Origin: Euglena gracilis
Taxonomy: Eukaryota; Euglenida; Euglenophyceae; Euglenales
Direction: 5' to 3'
Assembly (NCBI GenBank): GCA_039621445.1
Contig: CP154957.1
Location: forward strand, 35,036,227-35,100,226
DNA length: 64,000 nt
Part shown: positions 1 to 9,524 of the stretch, piece by piece
How the letters are laid out: each line of letters opens with the position of its first letter
Numbering within the stretch: the stretch's first letter is position 1
The notes under the pieces: model-generated
Told to the model about the DNA's origin: nothing
What the model saw: the letters and a program-made list of their open reading frames with translations, nothing else
Databases searched by the model: none
Translations under genes and position numbers: made by a program

Positions 1-14
1 CTGCACCTTGAAGA

Positions 15-1619
15 TCAGATCCTGGATGAGAGTGCGGATGTGGTCGGTTGTTGGGGTTGCGATGTCTGTTGTTTTTGCTTCATCTCCTGGATCTCCTTCG
101 CCATCACCGCCACCTGTGTCTGCTGTGCTTGTTTCATCGCCTCCACCTCCTTCTTGATGACCGTCACTTCCTCCACCGTCGCCCGTTTCAGTCGGTCTTT
201 CGATTGTTCGATTTCTTGGATCCGCACTGTCATTCTGTTCATTGCCACCTCCATCTCCGGGTTCTGGATAGGTTGTTGCGGTTTTGGTGATCCTTTTGCT
301 GCTTGTTGCTCGTGTTCGCGCCGCATCATTTCCACTAGGGACCGGATGTCGCTGTTTCGCGTTGTTGTCTCCATCTTGATCTGCTCCTTCACCATTTGAA
401 CCTCGCTTTCGACGACGGTGATTCGCGCATCGTGTTTGCTGATAGTGTGGATTGTCGCGGCGTCGACGGTTGCACCTTTGGAGGACGATGAAGCCGCTTC
501 GGTCTTGATCTGCTCCTTCAACCCTTGGACATCTCGTTCCACCATCGCGAAGCGAACCTCGTGCTGTGTGATCGCGGTTTGCGCGGCGCTCGCCGCTTCG
601 TGCAGCGTTGTAGTCTCTGCCGCGCATCGCATCGAAACGTCATACGCACGGGTTGCTTGCTCACGCACGAGATTGACTGCGGTGTCGCATGCGGTGATTT
701 GTCGTTTGACTGTCTCGATGTCTTGTTGTTGTTGTGCCGCCGTCGCCTTGATGTCGTTGAACATCTCGTCCTGCTTGTAGTCACCCTCAGTAGGCCACCA
801 TCCTCCTTCAGACCCCCATGGTTCCCACCGTTGTTCCTCCCACTGCTCCTGCTCCTCCGTCTCCTCTGCTCCCCCTTCCTCTGGGGAGAGTCTCGGGACC
901 TTCTGGGGCCGGGGAGTGGCCCCAGAGGAGAACGGGGTCCGCAGCCCCATGTCTCGGCTCCCTTGGGGGGGCTGCGGTCCGTCGGTTGGGTCCGGGACGT
1001 CGGATGTCGGGGAGGAGTAGGATGGGGGATGAGGGCTGAAGGATGGGGGATGTGGGGTGTATGAGGAGGAGGGTGGGGGACGGATGGAGAAGATGGAGGG
1101 ATGGTTTGGGTCGGAGTCGGTGGGGGAGAAGGGTGGAGGCAGCACTGATGGGGCTTCATCGAGCGATGGGAACGGGGGGAAAAGGGGATTTCCGGTTGAC
1201 TTTCCTTTCCGTGGGGTGGGGGTTCGATCCCGAGGGCTATCGAGATCAAAATCATTTGTACTTGGGGACAGCAGGGCTAGGGCTGTGCATTGGGCATCCC
1301 CGTGGGGGCTACCACGGAGATGTGATGGGGGGCCCCCGTAGGGGATTGCGGGCATCGCTGGGGTGGGGTCGCCGAGTGCTGGGCCTCGGCCGGTGATCTG
1401 AAGGTTCACCTCAGAGTGGGCCGCGAGGAATGGGTTGTTGTGTGGGGTAGGGTCGTAAGCCTCTGCTACCAGTTTCCCAGGGGGGGTCCCGGTCTCGCTG
1501 GGGTTCCGGCAGGGTGGGTCCCGGGTCACGGATCCGGCGAGGGGGGGTGCGCGGGTGGGCTCAGCCCCCACGGAGGCCCTGGGAAGCTCCGTGGGTGCTT
1601 GGAATGGGTTGGGATCCAT
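15..1619 (-). CDS. Gag-like coiled-coil ORF of a retroelement
   Basis: A 534-codon uninterrupted ORF runs from an ATG at 1619 to a TGA at 15-17. The N-terminal half is Pro/Ser/Thr-rich and low in complexity (many PPSF/HPPS repeats). An acidic Glu/Trp patch follows. The C-terminal half, from about residue 280, is predicted helical coiled coil with heptad-like repeats such as VKEQIK and VQGLKEQIK. No zinc knuckle, protease or RT motif is visible. The layout (disordered N-terminus, coiled-coil C-terminus, single exon, beside an integrase) resembles a retrotransposon Gag, but this rests on architecture and context. It is transcribed away from the integrase at 2073, so it is either a separate element leaving the window on the left or an unrelated intronless gene. 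Confidence 0.45.
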   Translation of the reverse strand: MDPNPFQAPTELPRASVGAEPTRAPPLAGSVTRDPPCRNPSETGTPPGKLVAEAYDPTPHNNPFLAAHSEVNLQITGRGPALGDPTPAMPAIPYGGPPSHLRGSPHGDAQCTALALLSPSTNDFDLDSPRDRTPTPRKGKSTGNPLFPPFPSLDEAPSVLPPPFSPTDSDPNHPSIFSIRPPPSSSYTPHPPSFSPHPPSYSSPTSDVPDPTDGPQPPQGSRDMGLRTPFSSGATPRPQKVPRLSPEEGGAEETEEQEQWEEQRWEPWGSEGGWWPTEGDYKQDEMFNDIKATAAQQQQDIETVKRQITACDTAVNLVREQATRAYDVSMRCAAETTTLHEAASAAQTAITQHEVRFAMVERDVQGLKEQIKTEAASSSSKGATVDAATIHTISKHDARITVVESEVQMVKEQIKMETTTRNSDIRSLVEMMRREHEQQAAKGSPKPQQPIQNPEMEVAMNRMTVRIQEIEQSKDRLKRATVEEVTVIKKEVEAMKQAQQTQVAVMAKEIQEMKQKQQTSQPQQPTTSALSSRI

Positions 1620-2072
1620 TTTTTAGTATTCCCGGCGGCGGAGTGGAGGGGGGTGCCTCCTGCGATGCCTCTGGGGGTCTGCGGAGCCGCTTAGGTGGGC
1701 CCTCGCAGGGGGGAAATTGAGGGGGGACAGAGGGGGGGCGGAAAAGCTTGGGTGCTAGGGGTTTTCAGGGGGTGCTTCCCACCCTTATAGCCACTTAGCC
1801 CAGCCAAATCCAGCAAGTACCTTTGAAATTGCCTTGGGGCGCTCCTGGTAGGCCAATTCCTTGATGTTTTCTTTGATCTCCTTGAAGTAATTTCTCCTTT
1901 TGCAGTTTCCTTTGGTTTCTTTGAAATCTTTGAATTTGATTGAATTGAACAATAACTTGAATTCCAATGCACAAATCAGATTGAATCCATGGAAACAAGG
2001 GAGCCTGCAGAAGGCAAATGCAGAAAGGGGGTGGTCAGGTAGTAGCGGAGGCTTCCGCTACTTTGTGTGCGC
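1620..2072. other. Head-to-head spacer between Gag-like ORF and integrase
   Basis: About 450 bases separate the divergent ORFs. From about 1780 to 1980 the base composition switches from GC-rich to AT-rich (runs of ttgaaat and ttgattg). No gene, LTR pair or clear promoter motif was seen. The abrupt composition change just before the integrase could be an element boundary. Confidence 0.4.
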
Positions 2073-3161
2073 ATGCGCTCAGGCCGCCGCCGCCCACAGG
2101 AGCAGCACTCGGTCTCCGGCCACATTGGCGGGGACCGGCTGGTGGAGGAGGCCGGGCGCACCTACGTCTTCACGGACCGGATGGAGGCGGCGAAGGTGGC
2201 CGGCGGGCTGCAGCGGACGTGCCCGGTGTGCCAGGCCACCGAGCACCCGCACCAGCGGCTGCGGCTGAAGGTCTGCCCGACGCCCGTCCAGCCGTACATC
2301 ATGGCGTCGGTGGCCATCGACCTCTTCGTGATGCCGGAGGTGGACTTCGAGGGGCAGCTGTACAACGTGTTCGCCGCCTGCGTCGATCGCCACAGTGGGT
2401 GGGTCGTGGCCACGGCCCACCACAGGCGCGGCCTCACCGCCGCCACCGTGGCCAAGGCGATGTACCGGGGGTGGTGGTCACCGCACGGGCTGCCCAGCGT
2501 GATCACGAGTGATCGCGGGCCGCATTTTGCTGGCGCGTGGTGGCGCAGCATGTGCGGCCTGCACGGGATCCGCCACGCCTACGCCCAGGCGTACCACCAC
2601 GCGGCGAACGGGCGGGCGGAGTCCCTCGGTGCGCAGCTGCAGAAGCGGATCCGGAGCGAGAAGGCCGGAGCCTCGATCACCTGGGTGGAGTCCCTGCCCA
2701 GGGCAGTGCAGAAGCTGAACGACTCCAAGGCGCAGCACGGCCTGAGTCCATACGAGGTGCTGTATGGACGGCATCGGTGGACTGGTGGCGTACCGTACAA
2801 GGCCCCGGTCATGGTGGAGGATGCCGTGTCGTTCTTCGAGAGACAGAAGGCCGTAGACCAGAAGGTCGCCGACGTCCTCAACGACCTCCACAAGCGGCAA
2901 GCGGACCAGAAGAACCGGAGCAGAAAGGACCTCGAGGAGTTCGCCAAGGGAGACCTGGTCTGGTACCTCCGGCCTCCGAGACGGCCGGGCCAGAAGCTTG
3001 AGAGCTACTGGCTTGGCCCAGCACGGGTCACCGCACGCCGTGGCGAGCACTCGTACGAGCTGGAGCTGGAGGAGGGCCGCCGCCAAGAGGCCCACCGCTG
3101 CCAGCTGAAGGCCTACCGCGATGACACGCGGCTGTGGGGCCCGCCCAAGATGCTCGTCTAA
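2073..3161 (+). CDS. Ty3/gypsy-type integrase (HHCC + DDE core), element lacks RT
   Basis: The first ATG is at 2073 and the frame is open to a TAA at 3159-3161. Counting from that ATG, the zinc-binding N-terminal domain shows His12/His17 and Cys50/Cys53 (H-x4-H-x32-C-x2-C). The rve core has Asp83 (AIDLF), Asp147 (TSDRGPHF) and Glu183 (ANGRAES), with exactly 35 residues between the last two, the retroviral/Ty3 D,D35E signature. A C-terminal part with VWYLRPP and SYWLGPARV resembles the GPY/F-type module that precedes chromodomains in chromoviruses. The enzyme would join element cDNA to chromosomal DNA. No protease, reverse transcriptase or RNase H lies upstream, where the facing Gag-like ORF begins, so this is a 5'-truncated element or a stand-alone integrase. 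The open, catalytically complete frame suggests recent decay or retained function. Confidence 0.88.
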   Translation: MRSGRRRPQEQHSVSGHIGGDRLVEEAGRTYVFTDRMEAAKVAGGLQRTCPVCQATEHPHQRLRLKVCPTPVQPYIMASVAIDLFVMPEVDFEGQLYNVFAACVDRHSGWVVATAHHRRGLTAATVAKAMYRGWWSPHGLPSVITSDRGPHFAGAWWRSMCGLHGIRHAYAQAYHHAANGRAESLGAQLQKRIRSEKAGASITWVESLPRAVQKLNDSKAQHGLSPYEVLYGRHRWTGGVPYKAPVMVEDAVSFFERQKAVDQKVADVLNDLHKRQADQKNRSRKDLEEFAKGDLVWYLRPPRRPGQKLESYWLGPARVTARRGEHSYELELEEGRRQEAHRCQLKAYRDDTRLWGPPKMLV

Positions 3162-4601
3162 CGGCAGGCCAGACCGCAAGAAGACGTGGACATCGAGGAG
3201 TGGACGGTGGAGGAGATCTGGCGGCACCACAGACGAGACGACGGCGACTGGGAGTTGGAGGTGAAGTGGGAGGGCCACCCGACTCTCACGTGGGAACCGT
3301 TGAAGAATTTCTTCCATCGCTACTCTCACCAGATGTTCGAGTACGCCAAGTCCAAGAAGCTCAAGTTGGACCTGCTGGACTACCTCCACCGCAACCCTGC
3401 TGAGGTGGCGGTCAGCATCGCGGAGGTAAAGAAGCAGGAGCAGGAGGTCATCAACAACGCCGAGTGGGAAGACCCACCCGAGGAGTGGGTCTGGCCCGAC
3501 GAGGACATCAAGAAGGACGAGGAGGCAAGCAGCCAGGAAGGGGAGTCAGCGGACCCCCCAGTGGGCACAGCGGTGCCAGGAGCACAGCACGTCCCGACAC
3601 GCGATCCACCGCCAGCGCTAGGTCAGGATCCACCGCGGACTGTCGCCGCCGCTGCATCGCACCAGCCCGTCCCGCTGCACTTCGTGCACCACCCGTCCGA
3701 CCGTCCCTCCGTCTCTACGTTTCCCCAGCTGTCGCAGGAGGCTGATCCCCAGATCCCCTCTGCTGCGGTAGCAACCTTGCTGTGTCCATCGACAGGAGCT
3801 GAGTGTGCGCAGCCCGTGTCTGAGTTCGCTCATTTGCTGCCGCACGCTGCCCCCCAGGCGGCTGTGGCTGCCTCCCAGGCTGCTGTGGCCGCCCCCCAGG
3901 CGACGGTGGTGGCTGCCACCCAGGCTGCTGTGGCTGCCCCCCAGGCGGCTGTGGCTGCCTCTGCGATGTTCACCCATTCTCCGTATGTGCCCATTCCGAA
4001 CCATTTCCCGGCTGCGGGCGGGGACGCGGTGCCCCCTCCGCCTGCGGCCTTCCCGGTGTGTACGGGCCGGCACCCCCCCATGCCGCCGGCCTGTGCCATG
4101 CCGTCCCCGTTCCTCTCACATCATTTGCTGACAGCGCACCCCCATACCCAGTGCGCCCCATTCATCCCCTGTCCCGATGGAGCCTTCGCCACCCGTGGCT
4201 CCTTCCCGTTGCACCTCCAGGACCCGTCCTCAGCCTCAAGGCGGCGAGAGGGCACCACCGCCGGTGTCTGCGTCCTCAATCCCCCCAACGCAGGCCTGGT
4301 GAGTCCCGGCCCTTTCCGGCCCCAACCCGGGGGCCACCCATTTTCCCCTACCCACGGCTACCTATGCCAGCCCACCGCCCCGGGGGTGGTTGGAAAAGCC
4401 TGGCGTCAAACCGTACTGGGTAGCGGGGGTTGTATTTGTGGGGCTGCTGCTGCTGCTGCCGTACCTTGCCTGCCTATTCGCCAGAGTGCCTGCTGCGCCG
4501 TGGACCAAGACGCTGGCGGAGGCTGGGTACGTGGAGACTACACCGTCGGAGGCGAGCCGACGGATGGCAGCGGCTGTCTCTGCCCCTGTCCTTCACACTG
4601 A
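3162..4601 (+). CDS. Chromodomain plus Pro/Ala-rich tail, in frame with the integrase after one stop
   Basis: This frame is the same as the integrase frame, separated only by the TAA at 3159-3161. It has no ATG before the domain; the nearest start-like codon is GTG at 3186. The chromodomain follows directly: EEWTVEEIW, then WELEVKWEGHP, then TWEPLKNF, matching the VE-Il...YlVKWkGy...TWEP pattern. Chromodomains at the integrase C-terminus direct chromovirus insertion to particular chromatin. After it come an acidic stretch and a long Ala/Pro/Val tail with repeated AAPQAAVAAxQ units (about 3850-3965). The simplest reading is a single integrase-chromodomain polyprotein with one internal stop (mutation, readthrough or assembly error). 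Confidence 0.75.
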   Translation, partial: RQARPQEDVDIEEWTVEEIWRHHRRDDGDWELEVKWEGHPTLTWEPLKNFFHRYSHQMFEYAKSKKLKLDLLDYLHRNPAEVAVSIAEVKKQEQEVINNAEWEDPPEEWVWPDEDIKKDEEASSQEGESADPPVGTAVPGAQHVPTRDPPPALGQDPPRTVAAAASHQPVPLHFVHHPSDRPSVSTFPQLSQEADPQIPSAAVATLLCPSTGAECAQPVSEFAHLLPHAAPQAAVAASQAAVAAPQATVVAATQAAVAAPQAAVAASAMFTHSPYVPIPNHFPAAGGDAVPPPPAAFPVCTGRHPPMPPACAMPSPFLSHHLLTAHPHTQCAPFIPCPDGAFATRGSFPLHLQDPSSASRRREGTTAGVCVLNPPNAGLVSPGPFRPQPGGHPFSPTHGYLCQPTAPGVVGKAWRQTVLGSGGCICGAAAAAAVPCLPIRQSACCAVDQDAGGGWVRGDYTVGGEPTDGSGCLCPCPSH

Positions 4602-5019
4602 CACTGATACTGTGGAGGCAGGAGGAGGCCGGCGCCCAAGGCCGGAAGCCAGAGGCGGGCGCAGCCAGGGGCAGAGCAGACCCCCCCAGCCGGCCAAGGG
4701 AAGACAACGGCCGGGAGAGAGCGGGGGGGCGGAGGCCACACAGACAAGCCAGCGGCCCAAGGAGGCCACCAGCAAGCCACCCACCCCCCCAGGGAGAACC
4801 GAAGCCAGCCAGGCCCCCCCCCCCAGGGGGAACCGAAGCCACCCCCCCCCCAGGGGGAACCGAAGCCAACCCCCCCCCAGGGGGCACCGAACAGCCAAAG
4901 CCCCCCCAGGGGGCACCAGCAAGACGAGAGGCCCCAGAGGGCCACCGAGCCAGGGACCCCAGAGGGCCACCGAGAGGCCACAGAGGACCACCGAGCCAAG
5001 ACCCCCCAGGAGGCCTTAG
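4390..5019 (+). CDS. Overlapping ORF with one strong hydrophobic segment
   Basis: This ORF overlaps the end of the chromodomain frame in another frame. It has an ATG at 4390 and a stop at 5019. Near its N-terminus is a hydrophobic run of about 22 residues (4417-4485) of transmembrane character, rich in Val, Leu and Phe. It is followed by a soluble stretch and then Pro/Arg-rich repeats. It could be a short third ORF of the retroelement, an exon of a spliced product (a gtgagt donor-like site lies at about 4300), or chance. I recognise no family. Confidence 0.25.
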   Translation: MEKPGVKPYWVAGVVFVGLLLLLPYLACLFARVPAAPWTKTLAEAGYVETTPSEASRRMAAAVSAPVLHTDTDTVEAGGGRRPRPEARGGRSQGQSRPPQPAKGRQRPGESGGAEATQTSQRPKEATSKPPTPPGRTEASQAPPPRGNRSHPPPRGNRSQPPPRGHRTAKAPPGGTSKTRGPRGPPSQGPQRATERPQRTTEPRPPRRP

Positions 5020-5560
5020 AGGGCCACCGAGCCAGGCCCCCCCCAGGGGGCCCCAGAGGGCCACCGAGCCAGGACCCCCCCCCCCAGGGGGCCCCAGAGG
5101 CAACCGAGCCAGGCCCCCCCCCCCGGGGGCCCAGAGGCCACAAACCCAAGACCGCCCCCCTCCGGGGGCCCAGAGGCCACCAACCAAGGCCGCCCCCCCC
5201 CCAGGGGGCCCAGAGAGCACGACCAAAGACCCCCCCACACACCAAGGCAGAAGACCCCAGGGGGACCCCCCGCCCAACCAACAAAAAACGCCCCCGGCCC
5301 CCCCCGGACCGAAAAAAAAAAACAGCTCCCCCCCCAGGGGCGCCCCCCCCAAAAAAAGCGCCCCCCGAGGGGCGCCCAAAAAAAAGCGCCCCCCCCCCAG
5401 GGGCGCCCAAAAAAAAAGCGTCCCCCCCAGGGGCGCCCACACCCACCGGAGCCCCAGAGCGCCAAACGAGAACCGAAGAGGGCGCAAGGAGCACCCCCCC
5501 CCCCAGAGCGCCACAAGAGAACCGAGCAGGCGCAAGGGAGAGAAAGGCACGCCCCCCCCA
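4780..5560 (+). repeat. C-rich low-complexity tandem repeats in a Pro-rich frame
   Basis: Short degenerate repeats dominate here. A unit like cccccagggggaaccgaagc recurs from about 4790 to 4900. A unit like cccaggggcgcccaaaaaaa recurs from about 5325 to 5445. One frame (4430-5986) stays open for 518 codons and would encode a Pro/Arg/Lys-rich chain. C-rich DNA seldom contains stops, so the openness is weak evidence for coding. The frame depends on homopolymer lengths (C7-C10, A7-A9), which are error-prone. Confidence 0.6.
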
Positions 5561-5986
5561 GCCAGCCAGGCCAGGCGGGGCAAAGGAGGCAAGCCGAAGA
5601 GACCACCCAGGCACCAGAAAGACCCAAGGGAGCCCAAGGGACCGCCCCCCTCCCCAACCAGCCGGGGAGCGTGCAGCCCCCCCGAAAGGCTCAACGCTCC
5701 GGGCTCTGCCCCCAGCCTGCAGGTCGGCGCGGCGCAGCTGCCAAGCCACCCAGCAGGACAGCGGCCCCCGCCCAGAGCCCGGAGGAGTTCCACCCCCACC
5801 CAAGGCGCCCACAGGAGCCTGCGGCCGGCCTGCCAGCAGACCGCCCGGGGACCAACGCCAGCCCCCGACCAGGCTCCTGTGGCGCGCGAGGCCACACACG
5901 AGGGGCGCCCCCGGGCACCAAAAGCCAAAGGCCAAGGCCGAGGCCAAGGCCACACCCCTGCCCTCCGTATACCTGAACCGCCTTGA

Positions 5987-6399
5987 CGTTTGTTTGTACA
6001 ATTCGTTTACTTCGCCGATGAGGTGCGCATCGCCCCCCGCTCCCGCCTCCGAGGTTAGCCGAAGGCAGGCGAGGCCGGGCGCCTCGGTAGGAAGGGGAGT
6101 GTGGGCGGCCGGCCTGGCGCCTGCGCACTGGAATTAGCGAATATTCTGCCCCATTCCGCTACATTTTTTACCTATGTACTTCCCCCCCCCAGGTTCTCTC
6201 TTCCGAATGTTTCATTCAAAGAATTGTGCATGCTGAAGGAAGGAATTTCAAAAATTGAATCTGAGTTCAAGGAAACAGTTGTCCAAGGAGTTCAAAAGTC
6301 AATCCGGAAGGTCAATCAAAAGGAAAGGATTCAAATTCAAAAAAGAAAGAGCAAGCGGCGCTGGGAATCAAGGTGAAGGTGTTCTTCCGCCCCCCCCGC
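5987..6399. other. No gene seen
   Basis: There is GC-rich sequence to about 6140, then AT-richer DNA with several gaatttca and attcaaa words. A short open frame at 6101-6376 has no recognisable domain. I see no promoter, LTR end or RNA gene. Confidence 0.4.
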
Positions 6400-6942
6400 C
6401 CCCCTTTTTTTAAATTCAATCCAGGCTTTTCCTCCCCCCCCCTATGGCTTCAGAGGCACCCCCAAGCAGTTGGCCAAAAACACCGTTCCACCCCCCCCCA
6501 AATTTTGAATTATTTGGCTGCCGGAACCCAGGTTCTGGCTGAATTCAGGGACCGAAAGACACAAAAAAAAGGGAATTTTTGGGGCGCGTGTGCCTATTTT
6601 TACCGGGGCGCCGGGTGATTGTTTTCCCCCACTCGGCCTGCCGGGGAGCCCATTCCGCGCACGGTCACCGAACCGGCGAGAGGGGAAAACTGGGGCCACC
6701 TGGCCACAAATTGTGGCAGTTTTTTTGTTGCCTGGCGAGACAAAACGGTCTGTTTTCAGGCTTATGTAATTTTTGAACTGCTGCCTGAGCCATTTAAAAA
6801 GTTGCCTGTCCAGTGAATAATCCCCCCAGTCCATTTCCCATCTGCTTACGGGGTTCCTTATGGCATTCCTTTGAAGATACACACTTTACTTGCAGGTTTT
6901 TGTTGTGTTCCATGCATCGTTTGAGAAAGGGTCTTAGCTCTT

Positions 6943-7317
6943 TTAGCATGTAATTGAGGGGGTATTTTCTGCCCCCCCCCCCCTCGTTAAGTAAGAGTAA
7001 ATTACTTGATTGTCCACTGACAGGGACACGGTTTGTCCTGGCTGGCTGAGGCATTGTACTGTGCTTATTGCTGCACTTAATTCTTTGACATTTATGTGGA
7101 CAATGGAGTTTTCCCTCCAAAATTCTTGCAAAAGTTTGCCTGTTCGAGTGCCCAGCCCTCCCCAATACCTGTGTCTGAGTGCAACTCTCTGGTTGCACTT
7201 TGGGAAAAGGGTCTGCCCCCCCCAGGAGTCCAGTAGAATTTTTATTCCTCTAATTGGTCCTTTATTCTTTGGGAAATGGGATGTTTCGAGTCCCAAGGGG
7301 CTGTGTAAGTTTCCCAC
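6943..7317 (-). pseudogene. RNase H domain remnant of DIRS copy A
   Basis: The 124-codon frame contains HINVKELSAA, then SLSVDNQVIYSYL. This is the 'hIn.kELla...vDN..v..yl' pattern of RNase H in DIRS and related retroelements: the Glu of kEL and the Asp of DN are acidic active-site candidates. The equivalent region of copy C (13232-13510) is closely similar, which confirms the identity. It is flanked by frame breaks. Confidence 0.75.
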
Positions 7318-7399
7318 AGAAAACTTGCCAGGGCATCCGTAAAGCCCTTAGAAAGGGCAGAGCCATTAGTTTGCATCTGATTTGGCCCAAAATGGCAGC

Positions 7400-8400
7400 C
7401 AACTGCCTTTTTTACACGTTATCTTTTTTCACCGTTTTTCCCAGTTCCATTTTTACTGTCTTTTTTTTCTGGGGGGCACCTGCAACTTTCCTTGTTGGAA
7501 GTTTAGTTCAAAACCCAGTGGGTTACCACTTGGGTGGTCTGCAGGGTGGACTTTTTTTACGTTTATTTTGAATCCCGATTGATGGGGTCATTTTGTTGGG
7601 CCGGTAAATAAATAATTGGATGCCGCTTTCCCTTCACGGCTTTTCGAATGTTTCATTACTGACATGAAATTTGGGGCGTTACATTTAGGCCAAAACAGCC
7701 TGCCTGGAATTCCCAGGTCTGCCACCCCACCTGATGTCTTAGAAATGGCCTTAGGGCCTGGCTCACTGGGCCTACTTTTTTTGGGGCACTATTTTTGCTG
7801 CCAAGTGGCCTTTTTCCAACACAGTAAAAATATGCTGGATGTGATCCAGCTTGAAAGGTTTCACTTAGAACCATTGATTTTAATCGCTGATTAATCTCCA
7901 TTTTGTTTGTCCCCCTTCTGGTATTGAAATCAAAAACCAGGGGATCAGGTGCTGGGTGGCTGAATCCCTCACCCTCTTTACGGATCCAGATTTTTCGTAA
8001 TCCTGCAGTATTTTTTTCAGCTTGGTGTAGGTTTAAATTTGCTCTGGGTTTTGGGTGGGTGGCAATTTTGGTGGGTTTACCCAGGGGGGGTTGAATTCCA
8101 TCCCTGATGAGTTGACATGTTGTTGGGAGGCATTTTTATCTACCATTTCAGGCTTTATTGCAACCTTTGATGGAGGGGGGGTGTATCCCCATTTTTCCTC
8201 CGTGGAATTTATTTGCTGTATGAGACGATTTTGGGGGGGTTGGGCTGTGCGTGTTGTAAATAGCACCCCTAGGTCTCCTAGGGCTTGGGCCCTTGAAAAA
8301 ATATTTTTTTCTCTAGGGTGATGTGCATGCACTCTCTCCCTCTCTGCTCACCTCTCTGGAGGATCTTGTTGTTGGAAGACCCATCACAGGGCTCAATGCT
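7400..8400 (-). pseudogene. Reverse-transcriptase remnants of DIRS copy A
   Basis: Short minus-strand frames hold pieces that align by eye to copy C. One, at about 7656-7760, reads AGCFGLNVTPQIS, the 'fGLn.aP' motif of RT. A preceding frame at 8033-8332 matches the N-terminal RT region. Stops and frameshifts separate them, so nothing functional remains. Confidence 0.6.
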
Positions 8401-8626
8401 CCTGTTTTGCCTATCAGGTCTTCTACTGTGTGATGTGGTTGGTTGACATATCATAGGCGGGCCTCTGTGGGTCCCCCCCTTCTTGATTGAATCATCGGTA
8501 TTTGAGAAATAAATGAAAGAGGGGTTCCTTACCCTCCCTCCAAAAGGGCCACTGTGGGTCCTTCTTTTTCCTAGGTTTTGGTCATTGAAAGGTCTACTGT
8601 GGGTCCATTTTCCTCCTGGGCCTGGG

Positions 8627-9394
8627 TCAGCGAAAGGGCAACTGTGGGTCTCTTTTTCCTACCTTTTTTGGCAGAGGGCCTCTGTGGGTCCCTCGGGGTC
8701 CCTGTGGGTCCCTCTCCAGCAGCTTCCTTAGTTTCTTTGTGCCCGCTGCGGGTCCACACTCCTGGTCTCCAAGGCCTCCACGTGTAAATCCTTTTCCATA
8801 ATCCAGTTGTTGGTCTTCCATGCCTTGAGTTCTTCTTGGCCTCCAACCCACTGGAAATCTGGGGGGGGGGGCTGCTGTGGCCCCCCCTTTTCCCCCTGAG
8901 AGGGGTTGTCTTATTAGATGAATAGAGGGGTTTTGACAGACCTTTTCTGCCTCTTCCTGAGGGTATTTGCTTGTAAAAGTGGCCCCCATGGTCCTTGTAG
9001 TGGCGACCTCTGTGGCCGTAATTCTATTTCCCCATCTTTTGGCCAATTTGGGTTCTGGCGACTCGGCGCCTTTGGGGGAGATGCCCCTGATGCATGAGCC
9101 CTGGATGTTCAAATGTGAAACATTTGGGGTCCCCATGGCCCACCCTTTGCCCACCAAGGGCTGGGGCTGACTTCTGTCTTCTGGGACTTCTGGCCACAGT
9201 GGTCCAAGGACCGTGGCCGTCACTGGGGTGGTTTTTGGGCTGGTAAATTTCTGGGGTCTGGGTGGGTGGGAAGAACGGCCATGATTTGCCACGTGTCGAC
9301 GTCCTTCCGGATATTGAATTGATATTGACTTTTTTCCTTGGTTCTTCTTCGTTCGTGAACTTTTTTCCTTTCTTCTGGGTTTGTCGAAGGACAA
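8627..9394 (-). pseudogene. Gag-like ORF of DIRS copy A
   Basis: This 255-codon frame is Lys/Arg/Pro/Ser-rich. It shares the phrase PVTATVLGPLWPE with the Gag-like frames of copy B (PVTATDCGPQWSE, about 10850) and copy C (TATATNFCRQWSE, about 16385). The three-copy similarity places it as the first ORF of the element. It has no recognisable enzymatic motif. The frame is open but the rest of the element is broken. Confidence 0.55.
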
Positions 9395-9412
9395 TTCAGG
9401 AATCAGCTAACT

Positions 9413-9524
9413 CCGGCGAAAAAAGGCACTAAGCAGGGACTCAAAACCTAGCGCACCAGAGCAATCACAGCAGACCGCCGGCGATCAAGGAATGGCCTTA
9501 CAATGGAAAAGTGCGGAGCCCTAG
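9413..9524. repeat. DIRS terminal repeat, inverted relative to 10466-10555
   Basis: The sequence begins tccggcgaaaaaaggcacta and ends near aagtgcggagccc. It reappears inverted at 10466-10555 (gcctttttcgccgg end) and, diverged, at 11440-11525 and 16690-16780. The conserved core is gccggcg next to a (g/c)ttgtgaggcc word. Inverted and split termini are the hallmark of DIRS-type elements. Confidence 0.65.

Noticed and set aside
4474-6001. Large Gly/Leu-rich minus-strand ORFs (about 490 codons)
   Set aside because: They are complements of C-rich low-complexity DNA, with no motif and no codon signature; several frames are open at once.
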